A DNA stretch of 61,940 nt from CAAGNP01 sp045603545 (GTDB lineage: Bacteria > Bacteroidota > Bacteroidia > Bacteroidales > UBA932): the NCBI GenBank assembly GCA_045603545.1, contig JAZUMG010000014.1, forward strand, positions 1-61,940, in the 5' to 3' direction. How positions within the stretch are numbered: the first letter of the stretch is position 1; every line of letters starts with the position of its first letter. A model generated the notes under the pieces. That model searched no databases. It had not been told where the DNA came from and saw only the letters and a program-made list of their open reading frames with translations. Shown here one piece after another: positions 6,678 through 14,644 of this stretch. The position numbers and the translations under genes are program-made.

Positions 6678-7493
6678 ATGCTGGAAGATATAGAACTTTT
6701 GGAAAGTGAGAGTCTGCTGAAGGGGCTTCGCTTTCCTCACAAAATAAAGAAAGTGACCCAGATTGTGATTACCTCCGGACAGTTTTCCTGTCTGGTGGAT
6801 TTTCGTATGTGGTCCCTCAATGCCCCTTCTGTGGCCCTGTTCCTCCCCGGTCAGGTGGTGGAGTCGATTGAGGTCGATGATGAGTTTGTAGGGTTCGGTA
6901 TGGTTATGAATCAGGATTTCACCGATTCGCTGAATCTTCCTGTAAGTCTGCAGGAGAGGCTCTTTATCAAAGATACCCAATTCTATAGCGTCTCAGTGGA
7001 GGTCATAGATGTCCTTACATCTGTTTACAGGCAGGTCTCAAGTCTGATGAAGCAGCCAGACAATCCTTATAGGGAGGAGATCATCAGACACCTCTTTTCA
7101 GCCTATTATTACGGTCTTGGGTATTATATGCATGGTCTGCAAAGCCAGCCGGCTGCTATGACTATCCAGCAGGAAAAATGTGAAAAATTCATGTCACTCG
7201 TAGCAGAAAACTTCAAGACCCAGCGTGACATCGGATTCTATGCCGACAAACTTTGCGTGACCAGCAAATATCTCTCGACTATGCTCAAGCAGGAGACCGG
7301 CATGACCGCCCTTGATTGGATAGAGAGACATGTGGTTCTGTATGCCAAGAGCTGCCTTTCATCCACATCGATGACCATCCAGGAGATAAGTGACGAACTG
7401 GATTTCCCTTCTCAGTCTGTATTTGGAAAATACTTCAAGAGGGTTGAAGGGGTCTCTCCAAAAGCATACCGCCAGTCCTTGTCCAGAGACTGA
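6678..7493 (+). CDS. AraC-family transcriptional regulator
   Basis: 271 residues from the ATG at 6678, chosen because a perfect promoter box ends at 6660. The N-terminal part (to about 150) looks like a cupin-type sensing domain, with VVITSGQFSCLVDF and FLPGQVVESIE segments. The C-terminal 100 residues hold two helix-turn-helix units: IGFYADKLCVTSKYLSTMLK with ETGMTALDWI, and MTIQEISDELDFPSQSVFGK with YFKRVEGVSPKAYRQ, the classic AraC signature. It is divergent from the deleted alcohol dehydrogenase operon and may have controlled it. Confidence 0.88.
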   Translation: MLEDIELLESESLLKGLRFPHKIKKVTQIVITSGQFSCLVDFRMWSLNAPSVALFLPGQVVESIEVDDEFVGFGMVMNQDFTDSLNLPVSLQERLFIKDTQFYSVSVEVIDVLTSVYRQVSSLMKQPDNPYREEIIRHLFSAYYYGLGYYMHGLQSQPAAMTIQQEKCEKFMSLVAENFKTQRDIGFYADKLCVTSKYLSTMLKQETGMTALDWIERHVVLYAKSCLSSTSMTIQEISDELDFPSQSVFGKYFKRVEGVSPKAYRQSLSRD

Positions 7494-7501
7494 CGGCAAT
7501 G

Positions 7502-7918
7502 CTATAAAATCTCAGCAATCTGATGGCCTGTTGACTCTTCATAGAGAGTGCCATCTTTGACTATTGCCTTCATAAATGGATGTCTGAAATGGAGATAATC
7601 TTCGATAAGGCTATTGACAAATGCAGTAATCTCCTCTGGAGTGCACATCTCCTCCCTGTACTCAATAGAAAGTTTCTCCTTCCAATATGAGACCCCTATC
7701 ATATTTCTAGTCACTCTGTTGCTTGCTTTCCTGACGGGGTTGTTGATCATTGGTGGCGGTGGCACGATATTATCGGTTGCTACCAGCTCACCTTTGATCT
7801 CACGCACCCTTTTGTTAAGGAAGGGCATCTTTTCATAAGTCTGCTTCAATCCATACATCAAGCACACATGATGAAGGGGTTCTTTAAATATTACTCTCTT
7901 TGTCTTCATCATTTTCAA
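7502..7918 (-). CDS. hypothetical protein, 138 residues
   Basis: Not recognised. It begins MKMMKTKRVIFKEPLHHV, is basic in the N-terminal half, has a run of four prolines (IVPPPPM) near residue 54, and ends with a mixed helical part carrying EEITAFVNSLIEDYLHFRHPF. No signal peptide or membrane helix. Its start overlaps the end of the 63-residue repeat protein upstream by up to 35 bases, depending on which of the three early ATGs is used. The overlap suggests translational coupling of the two. Confidence 0.55.
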   Translation of the reverse strand: MKMMKTKRVIFKEPLHHVCLMYGLKQTYEKMPFLNKRVREIKGELVATDNIVPPPPMINNPVRKASNRVTRNMIGVSYWKEKLSIEYREEMCTPEEITAFVNSLIEDYLHFRHPFMKAIVKDGTLYEESTGHQIAEIL

Positions 7919-8075
7919 GGAATTTCTCCACGAACTTGTCCTCGATTTTCTGGTATGTCCCTACGACAGCATCCTCGATTTTCTGATAAGTTCCTACTAC
8001 TGTGTCTTCTACTTTCTGATACGCACCTACTACGGTGTCCTCGATTTTTGTCTTTTTTGGTTTAAGTGTTGCCAT
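7884..8075 (-). CDS. small repeat protein with KIEDxVVGxYQ units
   Basis: 63 residues built from a repeated 11-residue unit: KIEDTVVGAYQ, KVEDTVVGTYQ, KIEDAVVGTYQ, then KIEDKFVEKFL and an acidic tail. The 11-residue period suits an amphipathic helix that could lie on a membrane or form a coiled coil. Short proteins with the same unit are common in gut Firmicutes and Bacteroidota; no function is established to my knowledge. Base 8075 is the only sensible start. It precedes and overlaps the 138-residue gene. Confidence 0.7.
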   Translation of the reverse strand: MATLKPKKTKIEDTVVGAYQKVEDTVVGTYQKIEDAVVGTYQKIEDKFVEKFLENDEDKESNI

Positions 8076-8194
8076 TATTATTGATGTTAAAATGTATGTT
8101 TTTCTACATTAATTTTTCGGCTGCAAAAGTATGGCAAGAGATTGGAACAGATTTTTCACTTCTTCCGACAAATTGGTCAGATTTGCCGAAGTGC

Positions 8195-8243
8195 AAAAAA
8201 AGAGGCTCCCCTCAAAAGTCAGATTGGCTTTGAGGGGAGCCTC
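8195..8243 (-). terminator. strong intrinsic terminator on the minus strand
   Basis: A perfect 15-pair stem, arms at 8202-8216 and 8229-8243 (GAGGCTCCCCTCAAA and its complement), with a 12-base loop. Read on the minus strand it is followed by seven T (8201-8195). It ends transcription of the small winged-helix gene at 8270-8449. Confidence 0.9.
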
Positions 8244-8269
8244 ACCTATTGTCTGATATTGCTAATGGA

Positions 8270-8449
8270 TTACTTTGCAGGCTCCCATTTGCAGCGGACA
8301 GGAGACACGATGGCCCCTTCCTCTTTGAGCACCTTCATGGCTTTATCCACATCTTTACGGTCAAGACCGCTCAACTCTGCTATTTTACCTGCATTAAGGG
8401 GCTCACCTGCCTGTTTCATCGCTGCCAATACTTTCTCTTTATTTTCCAT
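8270..8449 (-). CDS. small winged-helix DNA-binding protein
   Basis: 59 residues. It starts MENKEKVLAAMKQAGEPLNA, continues GKIAELSGLDRKDVDKAMKV with LKEEGAIVSPVRCKWEPAK, then stops. This is a minimal winged helix: helix 1, the AGKIAELSGL turn, recognition helix DRKDVDKAMKVL, and a beta-wing ending in KW. Bacteroidales carry many such proteins, often called MarR-like or transcriptional regulators. It sits alone with its own strong terminator 27 bases past the stop. The target is unknown. Confidence 0.75.
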   Translation of the reverse strand: MENKEKVLAAMKQAGEPLNAGKIAELSGLDRKDVDKAMKVLKEEGAIVSPVRCKWEPAK

Positions 8450-8610
8450 ATTCTTTAGTTTTATATTTGTTCGTGATGTAAATATACGAAATAAAATCTG
8501 CTATGCAACTCTGGCGGCAGCCATAAATCTCACTGCTGCGACAACGAGCATGGGGCCAAGTCCAGAATAGAACGATGCAGTAAATGCCATCGGTATCCCA
8601 GGGATATGGT

Positions 8611-8657
8611 GTGAGTGAGCGAAGCGAACGCCTGAAGAACCTGATCTCCGCAGCCGG
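8611..8657 (-). repeat. half copy of the large palindromic element (copy C2)
   Basis: On the minus strand this reads CGGAGATCAGGTTCTTCAGG followed by CGTTCGCTTCGCTCACTCAC, matching the left arm and adjoining stem of the copies at 5654 and 50962. The right arm (GCCTTCAGAACC) was not found nearby, so the element is truncated or recombined. Confidence 0.65.
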
Positions 8658-8835
8658 AAGACGGGGATGATTAATGTGCTGTAAAGATCAAAAGGACTGT
8701 GCGCACTATACCGTCTTAGATGCCCTTCTGGTGTGGGTACGTGTGCTAAGTCACGCCCTGGAAGTCTGGACTGTGCGCGCCATCCCTTCTCAGACGCCTC
8801 TCTAGCAAGGAGCCATGCGCACAGTCCTTTCGCGC

Positions 8836-8931
8836 GCGGCAGGAAAAGGCCAGAAGTCGGCGCGGGAAGTGAAAATCTGTCCTGCCGCGACAAAAAAACG
8901 CCAAAAGCCGACGCGGGAAGTGAAAATCTGG
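8836..8931 (-). repeat. two tandem units of about 45-50 bases
   Basis: Units 8836-8880 and 8881-8931 share ACGCGGGAAGTGAAAATCTG (plus strand) with one or two changes, and each contains a GCGGCAGG/CCTGCCGC word at its start. The same two-unit block, diverged, lies at 50881-50965. In both loci it precedes the large palindromic element in the same relative orientation. Confidence 0.6.
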
Positions 8932-8998
8932 TGTGCGTGCAACTGAAAAGCATTGCGAAAATTCAGGGATCCAATGATGAATTAATCCAATAACTGCA

Positions 8999-9006
8999 TA
9001 CCTTTG
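8999..9006 (+). promoter_or_regulatory. -7 box of the HAD gene
   Basis: TACCTTTG lies only four bases before the ATG at 9011, a spacing seen at several genes here and suggesting a leaderless or nearly leaderless transcript. Confidence 0.6.
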
Positions 9007-9010
9007 CACC

Positions 9011-9670
9011 ATGGCAGAGACTAAAATTATAATTCTAGATTTTGACGGGACACTGGGAGACACAGCGTCGGTAATAATAAAGACCATGCACGAGACCATC
9101 CGCGAGATGGGGCTCCCTACACGCACCGATGCAGAGTCTGCAGCGATGATCGGGCTCAGACTGGTGGAGATCCCCCCTGTCCTATTCCCCGAATGCAATA
9201 TAGATGTCGATCTCTATGCGGACACCTACCGCAGACTCTTCGACGTGCACAATAAAGATGGAGCCGTAAAACTCTATCCCCATGTCATAGAGACCCTTAA
9301 GGCACTCAAAGCCCGTGGCCTGACACTCACTATCGCCAGCAGCCGAGGGCAGACATCGCTATCGCAATTCGTAAAGAACCTCGGCCTCACAGAGATCATC
9401 ACATATATCCTCGGAGCCGGCGATGTAGAGAATGGGAAACCTCACCCAGAAGCAATCTTCAAAACCCTGGAAAAATACGGCTTCACCCCCGATCAGGCAA
9501 TAATGGTGGGTGACACCATCTTCGATATACAAATGGGAATCAACGCCGGGACCAAAACCTGCGGTGTTACCTACGGCAACGGCTCACGCGAAAGCCTCTC
9601 CCCTGCCGATTGGCTCATAGATGACTTCAGCGAACTGCTTGCATTGGCCTGTCCTGTGACTGAAGGATAG
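9011..9670 (+). CDS. HAD-superfamily hydrolase, phosphoglycolate phosphatase-like
   Basis: 219 residues. Motif I is IILDFDGTLGD (nucleophile Asp near residue 10 and acid/base Asp two later). Motif II is TIASSRG, motif III the Lys in NGKPHPE, motif IV MVGDTIFDIQMG. The insertion between motifs I and II is helical, the cap type of beta-phosphoglucomutase/Gph-like enzymes. Expected to remove phosphate from a small metabolite; a phosphoglycolate, pyrophosphate or nucleotide substrate cannot be separated by sequence alone. It converges on the thiamine operon but has its own promoter. Confidence 0.85.
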   Translation: MAETKIIILDFDGTLGDTASVIIKTMHETIREMGLPTRTDAESAAMIGLRLVEIPPVLFPECNIDVDLYADTYRRLFDVHNKDGAVKLYPHVIETLKALKARGLTLTIASSRGQTSLSQFVKNLGLTEIITYILGAGDVENGKPHPEAIFKTLEKYGFTPDQAIMVGDTIFDIQMGINAGTKTCGVTYGNGSRESLSPADWLIDDFSELLALACPVTEG

Positions 9671-9712
9671 CGATATCATCCTTTCGCCCATGCCTGCATT
9701 GGCAGGGTCAGG

Positions 9713-10258
9713 TCAGATCTGGCTGGTATCATATAGAGCACCGATCATGGCTGCGCCTCCAAAACCCAGCCCTTTCAGATATTCTATTTTATCAAAAGTG
9801 ACACCGCCGAGGGCGACTACTTTCCGGTCGATAATCCCCTCTTCAGAAGCTCGGACCAATTCGTCATGCGAGAACCCGGAGAGATAACCCTGTTTGGAAA
9901 TGCTGTCGAAGATGGGGCTGAGAAACAGGTAGTCATAATCATCCTTATACATCATGACCTCCTCAAAAGAGTGGCACGAACGGGTTCTGAGTCCAGAATA
10001 CCCTGAGGGGAAACTGGTGACATTCTTATTGATATGAATCCCCAGCAGCTGGAACTCATCATACAACTCGGGGTAATCGTGGATCACGATCCTCCCCCTC
10101 TCCTTATCAGTCAATTTGAGCAACAGATCCCTGCACTCATCAATGCAGGAATCCGGCTTTCTCAGATGAATGACATCTATCCCCTTGCCGATAAGACCTC
10201 TAATGATGGGCAAATCATCAGATGTTACCTTAGGGGTAGTTATAGCAATTATCTTCAT
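9713..10258 (-). CDS. second thiamine-phosphate-synthase-like (ThiE/TenI) protein
   Basis: 181 residues, shorter than the usual 210. It keeps the TIM-barrel pattern IDVIHLRKPD, IVIHDYPELYDEFQLLGIHI, DYLFLSPIFDS, VVALGGVTFDKI and GFGGAAMIGAL, which place it in the ThiE/TenI family. TenI members are often thiazole tautomerases rather than synthases; the short form and changed diphosphate region favour a TenI-like role, as inference. It is the last gene of the operon, overlapping the thi4 stop by four bases. Confidence 0.75.
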   Translation of the reverse strand: MKIIAITTPKVTSDDLPIIRGLIGKGIDVIHLRKPDSCIDECRDLLLKLTDKERGRIVIHDYPELYDEFQLLGIHINKNVTSFPSGYSGLRTRSCHSFEEVMMYKDDYDYLFLSPIFDSISKQGYLSGFSHDELVRASEEGIIDRKVVALGGVTFDKIEYLKGLGFGGAAMIGALYDTSQI

Positions 10259-11028
10259 TTTCCCAATTTTTCCAAAATCAGGTCAGCCACCTTTTTACCT
10301 GAGAGGAGCATACCTCCGAAAATGGGCCCCATCCTGGGGGTACCGCTTACGGCTGAAGCGGCCATACCGCAAACATACAGACCGGGATAGATCTCCTTGG
10401 TGCCGTTGACCACCTCCTGCTCACCAGCCACCACATCCAGTGACCTCTCCCCGATAACACCACCCGTCTCTGTCGCAAGAGTAATACCGTTTTTACGAGC
10501 CACAGTACGGCACATCTCGCTGTCGTGACCGGTGCCGTCGATAACACATTTTGCCATGATGTTAAGGGGATCGACGTGCATACCCTCTCTTAGTACAGGG
10601 GTCCAGTTGACCACCACACCACTCACAACATTGTTCTTGAAGATGACATCCTCTACAGAGTAGCAGTTAAAGATAGTGGCACCTGCGTGAACAGCTTTGT
10701 AGAGCAATGCAGATGTACTCTCTACGGAGTCCATCACATAAAGATTTTCATCGTATTTCTCGTAGTTGATATCAAAGTCCCTGATGATATGCATCGCCTC
10801 TTCCTGCACTACGATCTGATTAAACATCATCGCACCACCCCACATACCACCTCCTGGAGACAATTTTCTATCAAATTGGGCCACTTTCAAACCACCCTTT
10901 GCCAGATAGTATGCAGCCACTATACCAGAAGGGCCACCTCCCACGATAGCCACATCCAGGTCCAGATTTCTTTCCAGTTTGCTGAAATAGGTACTAATTA
11001 TACCCTTTGATACATTTCTTTCAATCAT
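10255..11028 (-). CDS. thi4: Thi4-family thiazole synthase (sulfide-dependent type)
   Basis: 257 residues. FAD/NAD-binding Rossmann motif VAIVGGGPSGIVAAY at residues 26-40, the GGGMWGGAMMFNQIVV block near 59-74, and the C-terminal GLYVCGMAASAVSGTPRMGP with FGGMLLSGKKVADL are typical of Thi4. Yeast Thi4 donates sulfur from a Cys lying just before a conserved DP pair; here that site reads GMHVDP, giving His151, as in the archaeal enzymes that use free sulfide and turn over repeatedly. It makes the ADP-thiazole precursor of thiamine. No thiG, thiH, thiS or thiF is present in this cluster, so Thi4 seems to be the thiazole route here. Confidence 0.88.
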   Translation of the reverse strand: MIERNVSKGIISTYFSKLERNLDLDVAIVGGGPSGIVAAYYLAKGGLKVAQFDRKLSPGGGMWGGAMMFNQIVVQEEAMHIIRDFDINYEKYDENLYVMDSVESTSALLYKAVHAGATIFNCYSVEDVIFKNNVVSGVVVNWTPVLREGMHVDPLNIMAKCVIDGTGHDSEMCRTVARKNGITLATETGGVIGERSLDVVAGEQEVVNGTKEIYPGLYVCGMAASAVSGTPRMGPIFGGMLLSGKKVADLILEKLGK

Positions 11029-11035
11029 AATAATC

Positions 11036-11686
11036 CTATTTATGTGTGTTTCTGTTAATTATATCCATGATCCGGCGCATCTCCCCGACAGGATCCCCGG
11101 CCCGTAAGACAGAGCCGCTAAGGGCAATACCATCTACCCCACTCTCCATCAGCATACAAATGTCATCTTTACAGATACCCCCTATTGCTACCATCGGAAT
11201 CCCGATATTGTTCTCTCTCATTTGACGGACAATGGACTGATACCCTTCTACTCCCAATATAGGTGCGAGTCTCTCTTTGGTAGAGGTAAATCTGTATGGC
11301 CCGCACCCGAAGTAATCGGGAGAGTCACCCTGCAAATGGTGTAAAACATCTTCAAAAGAATTGACTGTGGCCCCTATGATGAAATCTCCACCAAGAAGCC
11401 TCCTGGCCTGATCGACAGGCATATCACTCTTCCCAAGATGGACCCCGTCTGCCTTTATCTTCAGGGCAAGTTCCACTTTGTCATCAATGATGAAAGTGGC
11501 TCCATACTTATGGCACATCCCCTGTATGACCAGTGCGGTCTCCTCCAATAGAGTATCATCTGCCCCCTTCATCCGGAGCTGGATCCATCTGCATCCCCCT
11601 TCGAGTGCCATACGGGCGGAGTCTATGTAAGAATACTCCTCAGTAAAGTGAGTTATAAATTGGAGTTGATACCCTTTAAGATTCAT
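11036..11686 (-). CDS. thiE: thiamine-phosphate synthase ThiE
   Basis: 216 residues with the full ThiE pattern: RWIQLRMKGADD, ATFIIDDKVELALKIKADGV with HLGKSDMPV, IIGATVNSFEDV, DYFGCGPYRFTSTK, PMVAIGGI and GVDGIALSGSVL. The enzyme joins HMP diphosphate to thiazole phosphate. Residues LGKSDM and the TSTK loop hold the diphosphate and thiazole phosphate in the family. The gene overlaps thiD by 11 bases and is 7 bases ahead of thi4. Confidence 0.88.
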   Translation of the reverse strand: MNLKGYQLQFITHFTEEYSYIDSARMALEGGCRWIQLRMKGADDTLLEETALVIQGMCHKYGATFIIDDKVELALKIKADGVHLGKSDMPVDQARRLLGGDFIIGATVNSFEDVLHHLQGDSPDYFGCGPYRFTSTKERLAPILGVEGYQSIVRQMRENNIGIPMVAIGGICKDDICMLMESGVDGIALSGSVLRAGDPVGEMRRIMDIINRNTHK

Positions 11687-12506
11687 TTGCAGCCATTTTT
11701 ATCGGACCGAAAAAGTGGTTTACCGGTCCGTGTCCACCACCGATTTCATATTCTGCACCAGAGATAATGGCCTGTTCTATATACCCTTTGGCAGATATTG
11801 CCGCACTTGTCAGATCCTCACCCCTGGCAAGAGCTGCTGCAAATGCCGAAGAGAGTGTACACCCTGTGCCGTGTGTATTTTGGGTCTCTACACGCTGTGA
11901 TGCCAATCTGGTCATGGTCCCATCCTCTGCATTGTAGAAGTAGTCCACCAGTGTATCTTCACTCAGGTGTCCAGCCTTCAGAAGTACCGACACTTTATCA
12001 TTTCCGGAGAGTTTTCGTGCTATCCTGTCAAAATCCCCCTCTCCCGTTATCGGGCAGCCGGCAAGAATCTCCGCCTCCGGAATATTTGGGGTAATTACCC
12101 TGGCAAGGGGCATAAGTCTCTTTATAATGGTCTCTACAGCATCTTCCTCTATAAGTCTGTGACCGGATGTAGATACCATCACTGGATCCAGTACGACATT
12201 TTTGATGCCGTATTTCTCTATCATCTCTGCCACCAGGCAAACTACCTCGGAGGAGTGCAGCATCCCTATCTTTATTGCATCTGTCCCTATATCCGAGAGG
12301 ACTGCATCTATCTGCCCTCTAAGGATATCCAGTGGGACGGGATGTACTGCCTCCACCCCCAGGGTGTTCTGCACTGTGATGGCTGTGATGGCTGAAGCTG
12401 CATAGCACCCCATGGCGCTGATGGCCTTGATGTCTGCCTGAATTCCTGCACCACCACCCGAATCGCTCCCTGCGATGGTTAGCACTCTGTAATATCTCTT
12501 TTTCAT
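11676..12506 (-). CDS. thiD: hydroxymethylpyrimidine/phosphomethylpyrimidine kinase ThiD
   Basis: 276 residues from the ATG at 12506; an in-frame upstream extension would overlap the previous gene and lacks family sequence. Signature motifs: VLTIAGSDSGGGAGIQADIK (residues 8-27, substrate pocket), VVLDPVMVSTSGHRL, and THGTGCTLSSAFAAALARG (anion hole and catalytic Asp/Gly region of ribokinase-type kinases). It phosphorylates HMP and then HMP-P to the diphosphate that ThiE uses. Confidence 0.93.
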   Translation of the reverse strand: MKKRYYRVLTIAGSDSGGGAGIQADIKAISAMGCYAASAITAITVQNTLGVEAVHPVPLDILRGQIDAVLSDIGTDAIKIGMLHSSEVVCLVAEMIEKYGIKNVVLDPVMVSTSGHRLIEEDAVETIIKRLMPLARVITPNIPEAEILAGCPITGEGDFDRIARKLSGNDKVSVLLKAGHLSEDTLVDYFYNAEDGTMTRLASQRVETQNTHGTGCTLSSAFAAALARGEDLTSAAISAKGYIEQAIISGAEYEIGGGHGPVNHFFGPIKMAANES

Positions 12507-12526
12507 ATTGTTTAATGTTTTATAAG

Positions 12527-13846
12527 TTATATCCACCCCTCCAGCGATTCTGTATAGTCGTATGACTTGGTGTCGCCATAGTAACCATAATCCCAGAAGG
12601 CGTATTCGTAGAGGGCAGCTTTAAGGTAGTAATACTCCATCTTCCTAAGGGTATCTTCATCTGCCCCGGGTGCCCACGCATCTATCAGATCCAGAGCTTG
12701 ATTGACCCCCTCAGTGAACTCATCCTGACCATATTCCATAATCCACTCCCTGTAGGGATTGCCCTCGAGTCTGGCGTGGCTGAGAATATGGAGCCCTACC
12801 TGGTTGTAAATCCACATACAGGGCAATACGGCAGCCAGAGCGATGCAAGGGTTGCCGGTGGCAATCCCTTCGCAGATGTGTTCGTTGTAGTCGGAGGTCA
12901 CTTTGGATGCAATGATATCAGTATCCACCCCAAAACGCCCTATCAGCATATCGTGCATCGCCTTCTCCCCCTCCATCCCGCTTCGCGCAAATGAAACAAA
13001 GAGCTCCTTCTCCTTCGGGTCACTCATCAGGTCTGCCAGCATGAACATCTGGTGATAATAATTCTTAAGATATATCTTATCCTGAGCAATATAGCGTCCG
13101 AAAATATCATTGCTGAGCCTCCCCTCAGAGAGCTCTTTCAGAAACGGCAGTTCCAGGATGGCGTTGTATATTTTCAGGGATTTGCGCCATATATACCGGC
13201 TCCATAATTTTTTGGAATGTCTCCCGACAATGGTTTTGAGTTCTGCAGTGGCCTCAGCGATATTTTCGGCAGAACAAATGGCAGATACCACAGCCACGCC
13301 ATCAGCTCCGGCCTCCATCACATCGCCGATGGTATCTCTGTTCATCCCCCCTATAGCGACAGTGGGGTGTGCAGAGATCTCTAACCCTTTACGGAGCCCT
13401 TCCAGGCCGAACGGCTCGGCTGTATCCTTTTTGGTCGGGGTACCATAAACAGGTGAGATACCTATATAGTCCACATCCAGTGCATTGGCAGCCTCTATAT
13501 CTTCAAAACTCTCCACTGAGAGACCGATGATCTTCTCCGGACCAAGAAGCCTGCGTGCATCTTCATACGACATGTCGCTCTGCCCTATGTGCACCCCATC
13601 AGCATCGACTGCCAGAGCCACATCCACTCTGTCATTGATTATAAGGGGGATACCAAGAGGTTTGAGCATCCCCATAAGCCTTCGGGCCAATTCGACAAAT
13701 TCTCCTGTAGAGGCCCCCTTCTCCCGCAGCTGAACGATGGTAACACCTCCGGCCACAGCCTCTGTTACCACCTCCTCGAGAGTTCTCCCCAGTGACAGAT
13801 CCCTGTCTGTCACGAGATAAAGTGATAGGTCTATATCCTTTCTCAT
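12527..13846 (-). CDS. ThiE-TenA fusion: thiamine-phosphate synthase plus aminopyrimidine aminohydrolase
   Basis: 439 residues with two complete domains. Residues 1-205 are ThiE (IVQLREKG, IPLIINDRVDVALAVDADGV, HIGQSDM, DYIGISPVYGTPTK, PTVAIGGM). Residues about 213-439 are TenA/thiaminase II, an all-helical fold, with IYNAILELPFLKELSEG, FGRYIAQDKIYLKNY, CMWIYNQVG and the terminal YEYAFWDYGY segment. The TenA part, if active, salvages aminopyrimidine from degraded thiamine and hands HMP to ThiD. TenA needs an active-site Cys near residue 135 of its domain; CIALAAVLPC supplies candidates. Start overlaps the thiM stop by four bases. Confidence 0.88.
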   Translation of the reverse strand: MRKDIDLSLYLVTDRDLSLGRTLEEVVTEAVAGGVTIVQLREKGASTGEFVELARRLMGMLKPLGIPLIINDRVDVALAVDADGVHIGQSDMSYEDARRLLGPEKIIGLSVESFEDIEAANALDVDYIGISPVYGTPTKKDTAEPFGLEGLRKGLEISAHPTVAIGGMNRDTIGDVMEAGADGVAVVSAICSAENIAEATAELKTIVGRHSKKLWSRYIWRKSLKIYNAILELPFLKELSEGRLSNDIFGRYIAQDKIYLKNYYHQMFMLADLMSDPKEKELFVSFARSGMEGEKAMHDMLIGRFGVDTDIIASKVTSDYNEHICEGIATGNPCIALAAVLPCMWIYNQVGLHILSHARLEGNPYREWIMEYGQDEFTEGVNQALDLIDAWAPGADEDTLRKMEYYYLKAALYEYAFWDYGYYGDTKSYDYTESLEGWI

Positions 13847-14637
13847 TGCCTTACTGTTTGTGCAAGTTCCTCCTCATTGATGTTGTAAAGTGTATCGACG
13901 AAATGGGTCAGAAGTGTCCCGGGGCCAGCCGAATTTCGGGCAGCAATCTCCCCTGCTACACCCATTAGGACCATAGCATGGAGGGATGCCTCAAAAAGAT
14001 CCGGGTTGACCGCTGCAAATGCCCCTACCATCGATGATGCTGTGCACCCCATTGCAGTCACCCGCGGCATCATCGGGGATCCGTTGGCAATTGTCTCCAC
14101 TCTGGTGCCGTCTGTCACATAATCGGTCTCGCCGCTGATGACCACTACCGCACCGGTGCGGAGGGCAAGCTTTTTGGCCGATTCCACAGCATCATCGGAG
14201 CTGCAGCTGCTGTCAACACCCTTGCTCTTGATATCTGCATTGATAAGGGCCATAATCTCCGATGCATTTCCACGGATTATCCCTGGGTGGCACTCCTCTA
14301 TTATTTTCCAGGCTGTTTCTGTCCTGTAGGGTGTGGCTCCTGCCCCGACAGGGTCAAGGACAACGACTCCTCCGGCCTCACTTTTGGCCTTACCCGCTTT
14401 AACCATTGACTCTACCCATCCGGCATCAAGTGTACCTATGTTAATCACCAGTGCACCGGCGATAAGGGCCATATCTGCCACCTCATCGGCTGCATGGGCC
14501 ATTACAGGTGATGCTCCTGCCGCAAGCAATGCATTGGCACTGAAATTCATCGCCACATAGTTGGTGATGTTGTGCACAAGTGGAGAGTGTTCCCTTACGG
14601 CACGGAAATTCTCTTTCAGTCTATCTTTATTGATCAT
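13843..14637 (-). CDS. thiM: hydroxyethylthiazole kinase ThiM
   Basis: 264 residues with the ThiM pattern: SPLVHNITNYVAMNFSANAL (substrate pocket, residues 19-38), GASPVMAHAADE, VVLDPVGAGATPYR, IIRGNASEIMAL, and PRVTAMGCTASSMVGAFAAV with the anion hole and catalytic Cys/Asp region. It phosphorylates salvaged thiazole alcohol to the ThiE substrate. So the operon holds both a de novo thiazole route (Thi4) and a salvage route. Confidence 0.93.
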   Translation of the reverse strand: MINKDRLKENFRAVREHSPLVHNITNYVAMNFSANALLAAGASPVMAHAADEVADMALIAGALVINIGTLDAGWVESMVKAGKAKSEAGGVVVLDPVGAGATPYRTETAWKIIEECHPGIIRGNASEIMALINADIKSKGVDSSCSSDDAVESAKKLALRTGAVVVISGETDYVTDGTRVETIANGSPMMPRVTAMGCTASSMVGAFAAVNPDLFEASLHAMVLMGVAGEIAARNSAGPGTLLTHFVDTLYNINEEELAQTVRQ

Positions 14638-14644
14638 ATCGGTC

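Larger units (their letters stand above)
8450..9010. other. repeat-rich noncoding region
   Basis: About 560 bases without a believable gene. It holds a half copy of the large palindromic element (8611-8657, inverted), the word GGACTGTGCGC at 8694-8704 and again at 8768-8778, where it pairs perfectly with GCGCACAGTCC at 8817-8827, and two tandem units at 8836-8931. Long minus-strand open frames across it only translate these repeats. The promoter of the HAD gene closes the region. Confidence 0.7.

Noticed and set aside
8501..9198. Two long minus-strand open frames (8501-8953 and 8746-9198).
   Set aside because: Their translations only repeat the tandem units (FSLPAP/SAFG.FL), they overlap the palindromic element and the HAD gene, and they show no domain.
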